Origin: a bacterium
Lineage (GTDB): Bacteria > JAMCPX01
Assembly (NCBI GenBank): GCA_021789095.1
Contig: JAJYJX010000111.1
Coordinates: 1 to 8,606, forward strand
Direction of reading: 5' to 3'
DNA length: 8,606 bases
Notes under the pieces: generated by a model
What the model was told of the DNA's origin: nothing
Seen by the model: the letters and a program-made list of their open reading frames with translations, nothing else
Database searches by the model: none
Translations under genes and position numbers: made by a program
In this document: positions 1-4,776 of the stretch, one piece after another
How the letters are laid out: every line of letters starts with the position of its first letter
How positions within the stretch are numbered: position 1 is the stretch's first letter

Positions 1-161
1 ACCCTGCCCTGCGTGTCTCTGATCCATGTCCCGTCGGACCAGACGGCAGTGTGTGCCACCGATTGGGTGCCTGCCTTGCTCCCCGTGCATCCGGAGTAGG
101 AAACGACGCTTCCGAGCGTCGCGAAGAACAGAGATGCGAAGAATAACGATATATTCTTCAT
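1..161 (-). CDS. N-terminal part of an exported protein, possibly a lipoprotein (runs off the left edge)
   Basis: Reading leftward from ATG at 161, the frame stays open for 53 codons to the window edge. It begins MKNISLFFASLFFATLG, a short Lys-bearing n-region followed by a hydrophobic core, which is a typical Sec signal peptide. A cysteine follows at residue 25 in the context YSGC. This resembles a lipobox but has Tyr at the -3 position, so lipidation is uncertain and cleavage by signal peptidase I is also possible. After it comes a Ser/Thr/Gly-rich linker and then VWSDGTWIRDTQGR, which I do not recognise. No good Shine-Dalgarno sequence sits close to the ATG; the nearest purine stretch is about 22 nt upstream. 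The stop codon of a possible 40-residue ORF lies one base before the ATG, so re-initiation is possible. The function is unknown because most of the protein lies outside the window. Confidence 0.6.
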   Translation of the reverse strand, partial: MKNISLFFASLFFATLGSVVSYSGCTGSKAGTQSVAHTAVWSDGTWIRDTQGR

Positions 162-162
162 A

Positions 163-285
163 TTAGAGTGATTTTTTATTACATCCTTCCATACATGTCA
201 AACCTTTTATCGCGGGCTTGATACCTTGCGTATGAGATGTTAGGAACAAAAGACATACGAACAACCACAAAACCACACGCCGCAA
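163..285 (-). CDS. Possible 40-residue membrane or secreted peptide ending next to the exported-protein gene
   Basis: A TTG-started frame encodes two arginines, then the hydrophobic run VVLWLFVCLLFL, then a polar tail with Lys residues and two Cys (CMEGC). That charge-plus-core layout is what a signal peptide or small membrane peptide looks like. Its TAA ends one base before the ATG of the downstream exported protein, which would suit translational coupling. Against it, there is no convincing ribosome binding site, the start is not ATG, and a TATAAT-like sequence overlaps the start (285-290, minus strand). If that sequence is the -10 box, transcription would begin inside the frame. It may be a chance ORF in the leader of the next gene. 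Confidence 0.25.
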   Translation of the reverse strand: MRRVVLWLFVCLLFLTSHTQGIKPAIKGLTCMEGCNKKSL

Positions 286-346
286 TTATATATACCCAAT
301 CGTCAGGCTCTCACAATAATCAATTCCCTGCTATTGACTCACTCCA

Positions 347-368
347 ATCTTCATGAACCTTCCTGATA
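347..368. repeat. Copy 1 of a 22-nt direct repeat (ribosome-binding-site and start-codon region)
   Basis: Matches 1794-1815 at 21 of 22 positions in the same orientation. Read on the minus strand it contains a purine-rich Shine-Dalgarno sequence (AGGAAGG), then TTC, ATG and AAGAT. In this copy the frame from ATG at 354 closes after seven codons (MKIGVSQ, TAG at 331-333), so no gene is left behind it. In the other copy the same module starts an exported-protein fragment. Confidence 0.6.
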
Positions 369-424
369 TTTTTTTACTAACGGGTCAGATATATAATGTC
401 GAGGCAATCTTTTAAATGTAGCGG

Positions 425-682
425 TCAGGCAGCTTTTGTCTTGCCTATATTCTCAAGAACCCACATCCTTACAAGCTCAAGATAGCCTATGCCCTTGCTG
501 TTTGCTATCTTCTTTAATTTCTTAATTGTAGCATCATCAAGTCTCAGTGAAACAAGTTTTTTCTTTGGACGTGTGAATTGCACTCTAACCTCTTTTGTTT
601 CTGACAGATAGTCTGTGCTGTCATGGGTTGACCAAAAATCGGCCTCTTTTTTTTCTGATTTAAACTTTGGTATTCTTTTCAT
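425..682 (-). CDS. BrnA/CopG-type ribbon-helix-helix antitoxin
   Basis: An 85-residue protein with the hallmark N-terminal segment of the CopG-type antitoxin family associated with BrnT-like toxins: IPKFKSEKKEADFWSTHDST, then DYL (residues 4-26). A ribbon-helix-helix region follows: beta strand KLVSLRLDD (about 42-50), then helix ATIKKLKKIANSKG and helix LELVRMWVLENI. In this family the N-terminal part wraps the toxin and the ribbon-helix-helix dimer binds the operon promoter. The start is well supported: CGGAGG lies about 9 nt upstream, and ATGA makes a 4-nt overlap with the toxin remnant, the usual toxin-first order of brnT-brnA operons. The antitoxin looks intact although its toxin partner is truncated. 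The family assignment is confident; whether it is still expressed is not known. Confidence 0.85.
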   Translation of the reverse strand: MKRIPKFKSEKKEADFWSTHDSTDYLSETKEVRVQFTRPKKKLVSLRLDDATIKKLKKIANSKGIGYLELVRMWVLENIGKTKAA

Positions 683-915
683 TTCTCTTGCCTCCGCTTA
701 TATAGAGATTTCTCTCTCTCAGTCATATCTCTTGCTGTTATTGTCCTGAATATACCCTTGCCTTTATTTACCCCAACGATAAAAACGTATCTGCCGCTGT
801 ACGTAGACCCATATACGAGATACCTCATATCAGCAGTCCTCCTCACATAGGGTCTATTCATACAAGTAAAAATAGGGACAGCGACCGTTTTCTGTGTACA
901 AACATACATAAGCAA
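679..915 (-). pseudogene. 5'-truncated BrnT-family toxin, upstream end replaced by transposon-end sequence
   Basis: The C-terminal part is clearly BrnT-like: RYLVYGSTYSGRYVFIVG, then a short loop and TITARDMTEREKSLYKRR, matching the last strands and the conserved ARxMTxxEKxxY helix of this RelE-fold ribonuclease family. Full members have about 85-95 residues and begin with a W-D-x-x-K...KH segment followed by a helix ending near this protein's NRPYV. Here that first third is absent. The codons before Met19 (position 861) are translated from the RAYT end repeat (QKTVAVPIF corresponds to 866-892), so they are not native toxin sequence. A 60-residue product could still start at 861. It overlaps the antitoxin start by 4 nt. 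I infer the toxin is inactive because the N-terminal region carrying conserved residues is gone. Confidence 0.75.
869..892 (+). repeat. Left terminal inverted repeat of the RAYT element
   Basis: A 24-nt sequence with core GGGACAGCGACC flanked by an AAAAT arm and a TTTTC arm. Its inverted partner is at 1657-1680, with one mismatch (G887 pairs with the position that is A on the partner copy's complement). It forms a weak internal hairpin of about 8 bp including a wobble. It lies inside the reading frame of the toxin remnant. Confidence 0.85.
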
Positions 916-946
916 ACATCGTAAGCGAACCTTCCTGGTAAGATTG

Positions 947-1612
947 CTATTTCTCTTTCCCTGGTCTGCCCCATTTCATGGCCCTTACTCTTCTCCCAAG
1001 TAATCCCTCTATACCCGCTACGAAGCCTTCATCCCCACATGGACGCCCTGTCAATGAGTGCATCCGTATATCTTTTATAGCCTCATTATCATCCTCATTT
1101 CCCAGAAATACAAGCCAATCCTTCGCTCCTACCCCGATAGGATAATCGATACTTACTATAGGATCTGTTACACGGTTCATATGTCCCAATGTGCTTGACC
1201 AGATATATTTCTCAGGGCTGTTCACTATCTTTGCGCGCACAGGATTGTTTTCAACATACCGGATAGCTGCCCGTAAATGTCTCTCATCCAATGCACAGGA
1301 GAAAAACCGCCCCTGCCACAGGTGACCCTTGAGTTCCTTTTTCCTGTGGAAATACTGGGAGTACCGCATGTGTAGGGTATTAAAAGTACGTGCAAGAGAA
1401 TCAGCACGGAGTGGAACACACACAAAATGGACATGATTGGTCATCAGGCAATATGCCCCTATCTTTAATCCATACTGCTCGCTGTATACCTTGAGCCATA
1501 ATTTGTATCTGAGAAAATCGGCTTCATTATCGAAGACACGCTGGCGATAATTCCCGCGCTGCGTTACATGATATGGATAGTCCTTAACAACAACTCTCGC
1601 TATTCTGGGCAT
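947..1612 (-). CDS. REP-associated tyrosine transposase (RAYT, Y1/IS200-like HUH family)
   Basis: A 221-residue protein with the whole RAYT layout. HVTQRGN lies at 15-21; the metal-binding HUH-type motif MTNHVHF has His60 and His62; GHLWQGRF is at 97-104; and RYVENNPVRA is at 118-127. Tyr119 in that last motif is the probable nucleophile. The C-terminal TGRPCGDEGF...LLGRRVR module is typical of RAYTs with a DNA-binding tail. In this family the enzyme cuts single-stranded DNA at palindromic REP-like hairpins through a phosphotyrosine link. The length is normal and no stops or frameshifts are seen, so it may be functional. The start has no clear Shine-Dalgarno sequence; another ATG four bases upstream is out of frame. 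The gene is alone inside its inverted repeats and points toward the toxin remnant, so read-through could transcribe the antitoxin. Confidence 0.9.
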   Translation of the reverse strand: MPRIARVVVKDYPYHVTQRGNYRQRVFDNEADFLRYKLWLKVYSEQYGLKIGAYCLMTNHVHFVCVPLRADSLARTFNTLHMRYSQYFHRKKELKGHLWQGRFFSCALDERHLRAAIRYVENNPVRAKIVNSPEKYIWSSTLGHMNRVTDPIVSIDYPIGVGAKDWLVFLGNEDDNEAIKDIRMHSLTGRPCGDEGFVAGIEGLLGRRVRAMKWGRPGKEK

Positions 1613-1623
1613 CCATTTCTGTT

Positions 1624-1647
1624 ATTATATTTCTTCGTAATTGTCAA
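1624..1647 (-). promoter_or_regulatory. Possible promoter of the RAYT gene with abnormal spacing
   Basis: Read on the minus strand, an exact TTGACA (1642-1647) is followed by an exact TATAAT (1624-1629), immediately upstream of the transposase start. The spacer is only 12 bp against the usual 16-18, so as a sigma70 promoter this would be weak or non-functional. It may be a coincidence of AT-rich sequence. Confidence 0.25.
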
Positions 1648-1801
1648 AGTATAAACGAAAATGGTCGCTGTCCCTATTTTCGGTATAGATCCCGAGATTT
1701 GTCCATGCAAATACGAATACTAAAAAGGCAGCCGTTGACTTTAACAAAGAAGGTTTGAAAATATCCTTATGAAAACCGATCTTGTGAGAGATGATCTTCA
1801 T
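1625..1801 (-). pseudogene. N-terminal stub of an exported or membrane protein, cut by the RAYT element
   Basis: A strong start is present: AGGAGGG lies 3 bases before ATG at 1801, a little close but near-perfect in sequence. The protein begins MKIISHKIGFHKDIFKPSLL, basic and polar, then has a hydrophobic segment AAFLVFVFAWTNLGIY (about residues 24-39). This looks like a signal peptide or membrane anchor. After about residue 40 the codons come from the element's inverted repeat (ENRDSDHF), and the frame ends at TAA 1625-1627, giving 58 residues in all. The native gene therefore survives only as about 40 codons plus its control region. A TTGACA box at 1846-1851 (minus strand) lies a plausible distance upstream. 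The downstream domains, and so the function, cannot be known from here. It is not the missing N-terminus of the toxin. Confidence 0.55.
1657..1680 (-). repeat. Right terminal inverted repeat of the RAYT element
   Basis: The complement of this 24-mer equals the copy at 869-892 except for one base. It contains GGTCGCTGTCCC flanked by GAAAAT and TATTTT. The reading frame from the exported-protein stub at 1801 runs straight into it. Confidence 0.85.
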
Positions 1802-1815
1802 GAACCCTCCTGATA
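1794..1815. repeat. Copy 2 of the 22-nt direct repeat
   Basis: Identical to 347-368 at 21 of 22 positions in the same orientation. It spans the Shine-Dalgarno sequence and first codons of the exported-protein stub. The two copies are 1,447 bp apart and bracket the toxin-antitoxin remnant and RAYT element. Confidence 0.6.
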
Positions 1816-1822
1816 AATACTA

Positions 1823-1851
1823 CTGCTATAAAAACACCAATATTCTGTCAA
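1823..1851 (-). promoter_or_regulatory. Possible promoter for the exported-protein stub
   Basis: On the minus strand an exact TTGACA (1846-1851) is followed by TATAGC (1825-1830) at 15-bp spacing, or by TAGCAG (1823-1828) at 17 bp. The -35 box is perfect but the -10 box is poor. It sits about 25 nt before the start codon at 1801. Confidence 0.35.
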
Positions 1852-1882
1852 GATAATTCGTATTTCATTGTAAAAGAAAACG

Positions 1883-1973
1883 AAGGGCGCACACAGGCGT
1901 GTACGTCCTCGATGCCAAGTCGCCGGCAGCCCCACCTTGTTCAAAAAACGTCCGTTTTCCGAACGCCCTTTTT
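1883..1973 (+). ncRNA. GC-rich structured element with terminator-like end (possible small RNA or leader)
   Basis: In otherwise AT-rich non-coding DNA, AAGGGCG (1883-1889) can pair perfectly with CGCCCTT (1964-1970), which runs into five T. Inside are a 4-bp ACAC/GTGT hairpin (1891-1902), a GCCGGC palindrome (1922-1927), and a local hairpin CGTCCG-TTTTC-CGAACG (1949-1965, one mismatch) that competes with the closing stem. The layout resembles a small transcript ending at an intrinsic terminator, or an attenuator. No promoter is obvious before it and I recognise no known riboswitch class. It could also be a dispersed genomic repeat. Confidence 0.3.
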
Positions 1974-2027
1974 AAATCTTGTTTTTAGAGTGAACCCCCT
2001 GCCCTGTTTTTGACACCTTTTTTTCCC

Positions 2028-2062
2028 CCACCCCTTTTTGACGTTTACAGGGTGGTTTTTTT
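2028..2062 (+). terminator. Terminator-like hairpin with T tract
   Basis: CCACCC (2028-2033) pairs with GGGTGG (2050-2055) across a 16-nt loop and is followed directly by seven T. It faces plus-strand transcription although no plus-strand gene lies upstream in the window, so it may end the putative structured transcript at 1883-1973. The large loop weakens the case. Confidence 0.4.
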
Positions 2063-2235
2063 ACCAGTACCTGCCACGGGAATGATGTGATTTTTGTCCT
2101 TGCTTTTGTTTGAGTTCGTGAGTAGGGTCGCCTTATTTAAAGTCCCGTGCCTGTATCTGAATCCCGTAAATGACCGAAAAAAACATTATTAAAAACTTTT
2201 CTTTAATCCGTGTACATGTTTGTATTATATGTCTG

Positions 2236-2263
2236 TTGATAGAAATTTTATGATGATTATGAT
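2236..2263 (+). promoter_or_regulatory. Probable purB promoter
   Basis: TTGATA (2236-2241) and TATGAT (2258-2263) are separated by 16 bp; each box differs from the sigma70 consensus at one position. Transcription would begin near 2270, giving purB a leader of about 115 nt that contains the foldable segment described separately. This is inferred from sequence alone. Confidence 0.45.
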
Positions 2264-2273
2264 AATTCAGGAA

Positions 2274-2326
2274 AACCCGTTAGAAAGGACGCAGCGAACA
2301 AACCGCGCTCTTGAACTTTTGGGGTT
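2274..2326 (+). promoter_or_regulatory. Foldable leader segment upstream of purB
   Basis: Three nested stems can form: AACCC (2274-2278) with GGGTT (2322-2326); AAAG (2284-2287) with CTTT (2316-2319); and GC-A-GCG (2291-2296) with CGCGC (2304-2308). The outer stem includes the GGGG that would act as the ribosome binding site of a 10-codon ORF just downstream. It does not match the purine riboswitch consensus as I know it. Confidence 0.3.
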
Positions 2327-2329
2327 ACT

Positions 2330-2362
2330 ATGATGAGAATTTACTCAGAACAGGTACAATAA
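2330..2362 (+). CDS. Possible 10-codon leader ORF before purB
   Basis: ATG at 2330 gives MMRIYSEQVQ and stops at TAA 2360-2362, 22 nt before purB. GGGG at 2321-2324 lies 5 nt upstream and could be its ribosome binding site; it would be hidden when the leader stem forms. The sequence is not rich in any one amino acid, so classic attenuation is not indicated. It may be a chance frame. Confidence 0.2.
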   Translation: MMRIYSEQVQ

Positions 2363-2384
2363 AAGATAAGTATGAGGAGATATT

Positions 2385-3677
2385 ATGATAGAAAGATACA
2401 GTCGTAAGCAGTGTACCAACATATGGACAAACGAGACCAAATATCAGATATGGCTGGATATAGAACTCGCTGCGTGTGAAGCATATGCAAGGGCAGGTAA
2501 GATCCCCAAAGCATCCCTTGAACAGATAAAATCAAAGGCTAAGTTCGATGCAAAAAGGGTAGACGAGATAGAGCTTGTTGTAAAGCATGATGTGATCGCA
2601 TTGCTTACCGCCGTGAAGGAGTCGGTCGGGGAAAACGCAAGATTCATTCACATGGGGCTTACATCATCGGATGTACTGGATACTGCCTTTGCCGTACAGC
2701 TTGTCAGGGCGGGTAAACTCATACTCGAGGATATGGATGTACTGCTGAGAATCCTTAAGGAGAAGGCGTTTAAATACCAGTCAATACCCATGATAGGCAG
2801 AACGCACGGCATACACGCAGAACCTATAACATTCGGACTAAAGTTCGTATCCTGGTATGAAGAGATGAAGAGAAACAGGCAGCGTTTCGAAAGGGCAGTG
2901 GAAAACGTAAGGTACGGGAAGATAAAGGGTGCTGTTGGAACCTACGGCAACATAGATCCGGTCATAGAACAATACGTGTGCAAAAAACTAGGATTAAATG
3001 TGGATCCGTGTTCAACTCAGGTCATAGCAAGGGACAGGCACGCTGAATACTTTGCAGTACTCGCAATACTTGCAGGAGGTATTGAGAGGATTGCCCTGGA
3101 GGTAAGACACCTTCAGCGCACAGAGGTAAGGGAAGCGGAGGAATATTTCACAGAGGGACAGAAAGGGTCATCGGCAATGCCGCACAAGCGCAACCCGATC
3201 CTTTCCGAGAACCTTACGGGACTCTCAAGGGTCATACGATCGTACATGGTATCCGCCATGGAAAATATACCCCTATGGCATGAAAGGGACATCAGTCACT
3301 CATCCGTTGAAAGGATTATAGCTCCCGATGCAACAATACTCATGGATTTCATGCTCAACAGGGTCACATGGCTTATAGAGCACCTCGTAGTGCACGAAGA
3401 CAGAATGAAGGCAAACCTGGATATTACCAAAGGGCTGTATGATTCAGAAAAGGTTATGCTCGCGCTTATCGATAAAGGCATGGCAAGGGAAGAAGCATAT
3501 GCCATTATTCAGAAAGCGGCCTTCACAGCCTTTGACGAAGAACAGGATTTTGCAGATGTGCTTTTATCGGACAAGAGGGTTTCATCACTCTTAACGGCAA
3601 ATGAACTGCAAAAAATGCTTGGGGTGGAAACCCACTTCAAGTACATAGACTATATCTACAAGCAGGTATTTTTGTAG
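2385..3677 (+). CDS. purB: Adenylosuccinate lyase
   Basis: A 430-residue cytoplasmic enzyme of the fumarase/aspartase superfamily. It splits adenylosuccinate to AMP and fumarate, and SAICAR to AICAR and fumarate, acting twice in purine synthesis. The signature GSSAMPHKRNP is at 261-271, on the mobile catalytic loop with the catalytic Ser. His68 (in VVKHDV) and His141 (in GRTHGIHAEP) fall at the same numbers as the catalytic histidines of the B. subtilis enzyme. GLTSSDVLDTA is at 91-101. The length is normal for the shorter bacterial type. The start is fixed by GAGGAG at 2374-2379, 5 nt upstream. The enzyme is a homotetramer in known members, with active sites built from three subunits. bioB follows 118 nt after its stop, with a hairpin and promoter-like sequence between them, so purB may be a single-gene unit or partly read through. 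Confidence 0.97.
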   Translation: MIERYSRKQCTNIWTNETKYQIWLDIELAACEAYARAGKIPKASLEQIKSKAKFDAKRVDEIELVVKHDVIALLTAVKESVGENARFIHMGLTSSDVLDTAFAVQLVRAGKLILEDMDVLLRILKEKAFKYQSIPMIGRTHGIHAEPITFGLKFVSWYEEMKRNRQRFERAVENVRYGKIKGAVGTYGNIDPVIEQYVCKKLGLNVDPCSTQVIARDRHAEYFAVLAILAGGIERIALEVRHLQRTEVREAEEYFTEGQKGSSAMPHKRNPILSENLTGLSRVIRSYMVSAMENIPLWHERDISHSSVERIIAPDATILMDFMLNRVTWLIEHLVVHEDRMKANLDITKGLYDSEKVMLALIDKGMAREEAYAIIQKAAFTAFDEEQDFADVLLSDKRVSSLLTANELQKMLGVETHFKYIDYIYKQVFL

Positions 3678-3706
3678 ATAGGAAAGTTTGTCCATTCGTT
3701 CGGGGC

Positions 3707-3725
3707 ACCCATCCGGGAGATGGGT
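3707..3725. promoter_or_regulatory. Perfect hairpin between purB and bioB
   Basis: ACCCATC (3707-3713) and GATGGGT (3719-3725) form a perfect 7-bp stem with a 5-nt loop. No T tract follows, so it is not a standard terminator. It lies just upstream of TATAAT (3740-3745), over the place where a -35 box would be, so it could equally be a protein-binding palindrome. It does not resemble the BirA operator. Confidence 0.4.
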
Positions 3726-3733
3726 AAAACAGA

Positions 3734-3762
3734 TTGTTGTATAATTTTTTGTGTGGTATAGA
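3734..3762 (+). promoter_or_regulatory. Possible bioB promoter
   Basis: Two weak options overlap here. TTGTTG (3734-3739) and TATAGA (3757-3762) are 17 bp apart. Alternatively an exact TATAAT (3740-3745) lacks a recognisable -35 box. Either would start transcription of bioB-bioF separately from purB. Confidence 0.3.
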
Positions 3763-3795
3763 TGACGAAACTCTTATAACATGCGGGAGGCAGAC

Positions 3796-4776
3796 ATGGT
3801 TCCATCTTTTGATTATGTAATAGAGCATAAGGGCATTTCGGAACAGGAAGCGAAAAAGCTCAGTATACTCACACACGAACATATGGCAAAGCTTTTTGAA
3901 GTAACAAACGCCCTGAGACAGCATTTCAAGGGCAACGGTGTAAACATCTGTTCCATAATAAATGCGAAATCCGGCTTATGCCCTGAAGACTGTACATTTT
4001 GCGCCCAGTCAGCGCATTACAAAACAGCAGCAAAAAGATATCCGTTATTGAAGCCCGATATTATAGTTGAAAAGGCCAGGAATGCTGTTGGCTGGGGGGC
4101 AAGGGGGTTTTCAATAGTAACGAGCGGATACGGTATAGATAACCAGTCCGATCTCGATGAAGTTGCCAATGCGATAAAAGGTATTGCAGAACATACACCA
4201 ATGTACGGATGTGCCTCCCTTGGCATACTTACAAAACATGAATTGAGCTATTTAAAGGATGCAGGACTCGTAAAGTACCATCATAACCTTGAAACCTCGA
4301 GGTCGTTTTTCCCCGGGGTCTGCACCACCCATCCATACGACGATGACATAGAAGCTGTAAAAAATGCAAAACAGGCAGGGTTGAATGTTTGCAGCGGGGG
4401 TATATTCGGGCTAGGTGAATCATGGGATGATCGTATTGAACTTGCATTTACTCTTAAAGATCTCAATGTTGATTCCGTACCGATAAACTTTTTAAATCCT
4501 ATAAAGGGCACACCTCTCGAAGGGAAAACCCTTTTAACTCCAATAGAATGCCTGAAAATAATAGCCATATTCAGGTTGATTCTGCCTGAGAAAGACATCG
4601 TTATATGCGGCGGCAGAGAGGTGAATCTCAGGGATATGCAATCCATGATCTTCTATGCGGGTGCAAACGGCATGATGACAGGCGGATATCTTACAACATC
4701 GGGTAGGCCCGTAGAAGATGATTTACGAATGATCCACGATCTTGGTTTTGAGGTATCAAAACCCATAACAGTATGA
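3796..4776 (+). CDS. bioB: Biotin synthase, apparently of the anaerobe (Type II-like) class
   Basis: A radical SAM enzyme that inserts sulfur into dethiobiotin to close the thiophane ring, the last step of biotin synthesis. I chose ATG 3796 over the in-frame ATG at 3781 because GGGAGG (3785-3790) is 5 nt upstream of it and nothing precedes 3781; this gives 326 residues. The [4Fe-4S]/SAM motif is C62-P-E-D-C66-T-F-C69. Of the four ligands of the sacrificial [2Fe-2S] cluster in E. coli BioB (Cys97, Cys128, Cys188, Arg260), three have counterparts here: Cys139 (GCASLG), Cys199 (NVCSGG) and Arg274 (GGREVN). The first is Ser106 (GFSIVTSG). An extra Cys176 lies in PGVCTTHPYDD. This pattern suggests the oxygen-sensitive class reported to use an auxiliary 4Fe-5S cluster. 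The gene overlaps bioF by 4 nt. Confidence 0.95.
   Translation: MVPSFDYVIEHKGISEQEAKKLSILTHEHMAKLFEVTNALRQHFKGNGVNICSIINAKSGLCPEDCTFCAQSAHYKTAAKRYPLLKPDIIVEKARNAVGWGARGFSIVTSGYGIDNQSDLDEVANAIKGIAEHTPMYGCASLGILTKHELSYLKDAGLVKYHHNLETSRSFFPGVCTTHPYDDDIEAVKNAKQAGLNVCSGGIFGLGESWDDRIELAFTLKDLNVDSVPINFLNPIKGTPLEGKTLLTPIECLKIIAIFRLILPEKDIVICGGREVNLRDMQSMIFYAGANGMMTGGYLTTSGRPVEDDLRMIHDLGFEVSKPITV

Larger units (their letters stand above)
869..1680 (-). mobile_element. RAYT (IS200-like Y1 transposase) element bounded by a 24-nt inverted repeat
   Basis: An 812-bp unit whose two ends are inverted copies of a 24-nt sequence with core GGGACAGCGACC (869-892, and its complement at 1657-1680; 23 of 24 positions match). 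It encloses a single transposase gene on the minus strand. Each end copy is itself an imperfect palindrome with arms AAAAT and ATTTT, as expected of the hairpins recognised by single-strand HUH transposases. No target-site duplication is evident, which fits this mechanism. The left end interrupts a BrnT toxin gene and the right end interrupts an exported-protein gene. The two flanking genes are unrelated, so the insertion was probably accompanied by a deletion or followed by rearrangement. Confidence 0.75.
1802..2235. other. Long non-coding stretch between the eroded region and purB
   Basis: Apart from the structured element and terminator listed separately, I see no credible protein frame on either strand. 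A further inverted repeat is present: CACGGGA (2075-2081) and TCCCGTG (2143-2149), separated by 61 nt. The stretch ends in AT-rich sequence leading into the purB promoter. Confidence 0.6.

Noticed and set aside
1681-1801. Missing N-terminal part of the BrnT toxin on the far side of the RAYT element
   Set aside because: The frame there encodes a signal-like hydrophobic segment and lacks the W-D...K-H start of BrnT, so the two flanks are different genes.
1802-2384. CRISPR array, tRNA or known riboswitch in the long intergenic stretch
   Set aside because: No regularly spaced direct repeats, no cloverleaf, and no match to riboswitch consensus sequences that I can recall.
3678-3795. BirA- or BioR-type biotin operator upstream of bioB
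   Set aside because: No sequence resembling TTGTAAACC-N-GGTTTACAA or TTATCTATAA-type boxes is present; only an unrelated palindrome is seen.
4281-4646. 121-residue minus-strand frame inside bioB
   Set aside because: Antisense shadow; no start signal and no recognisable domain.
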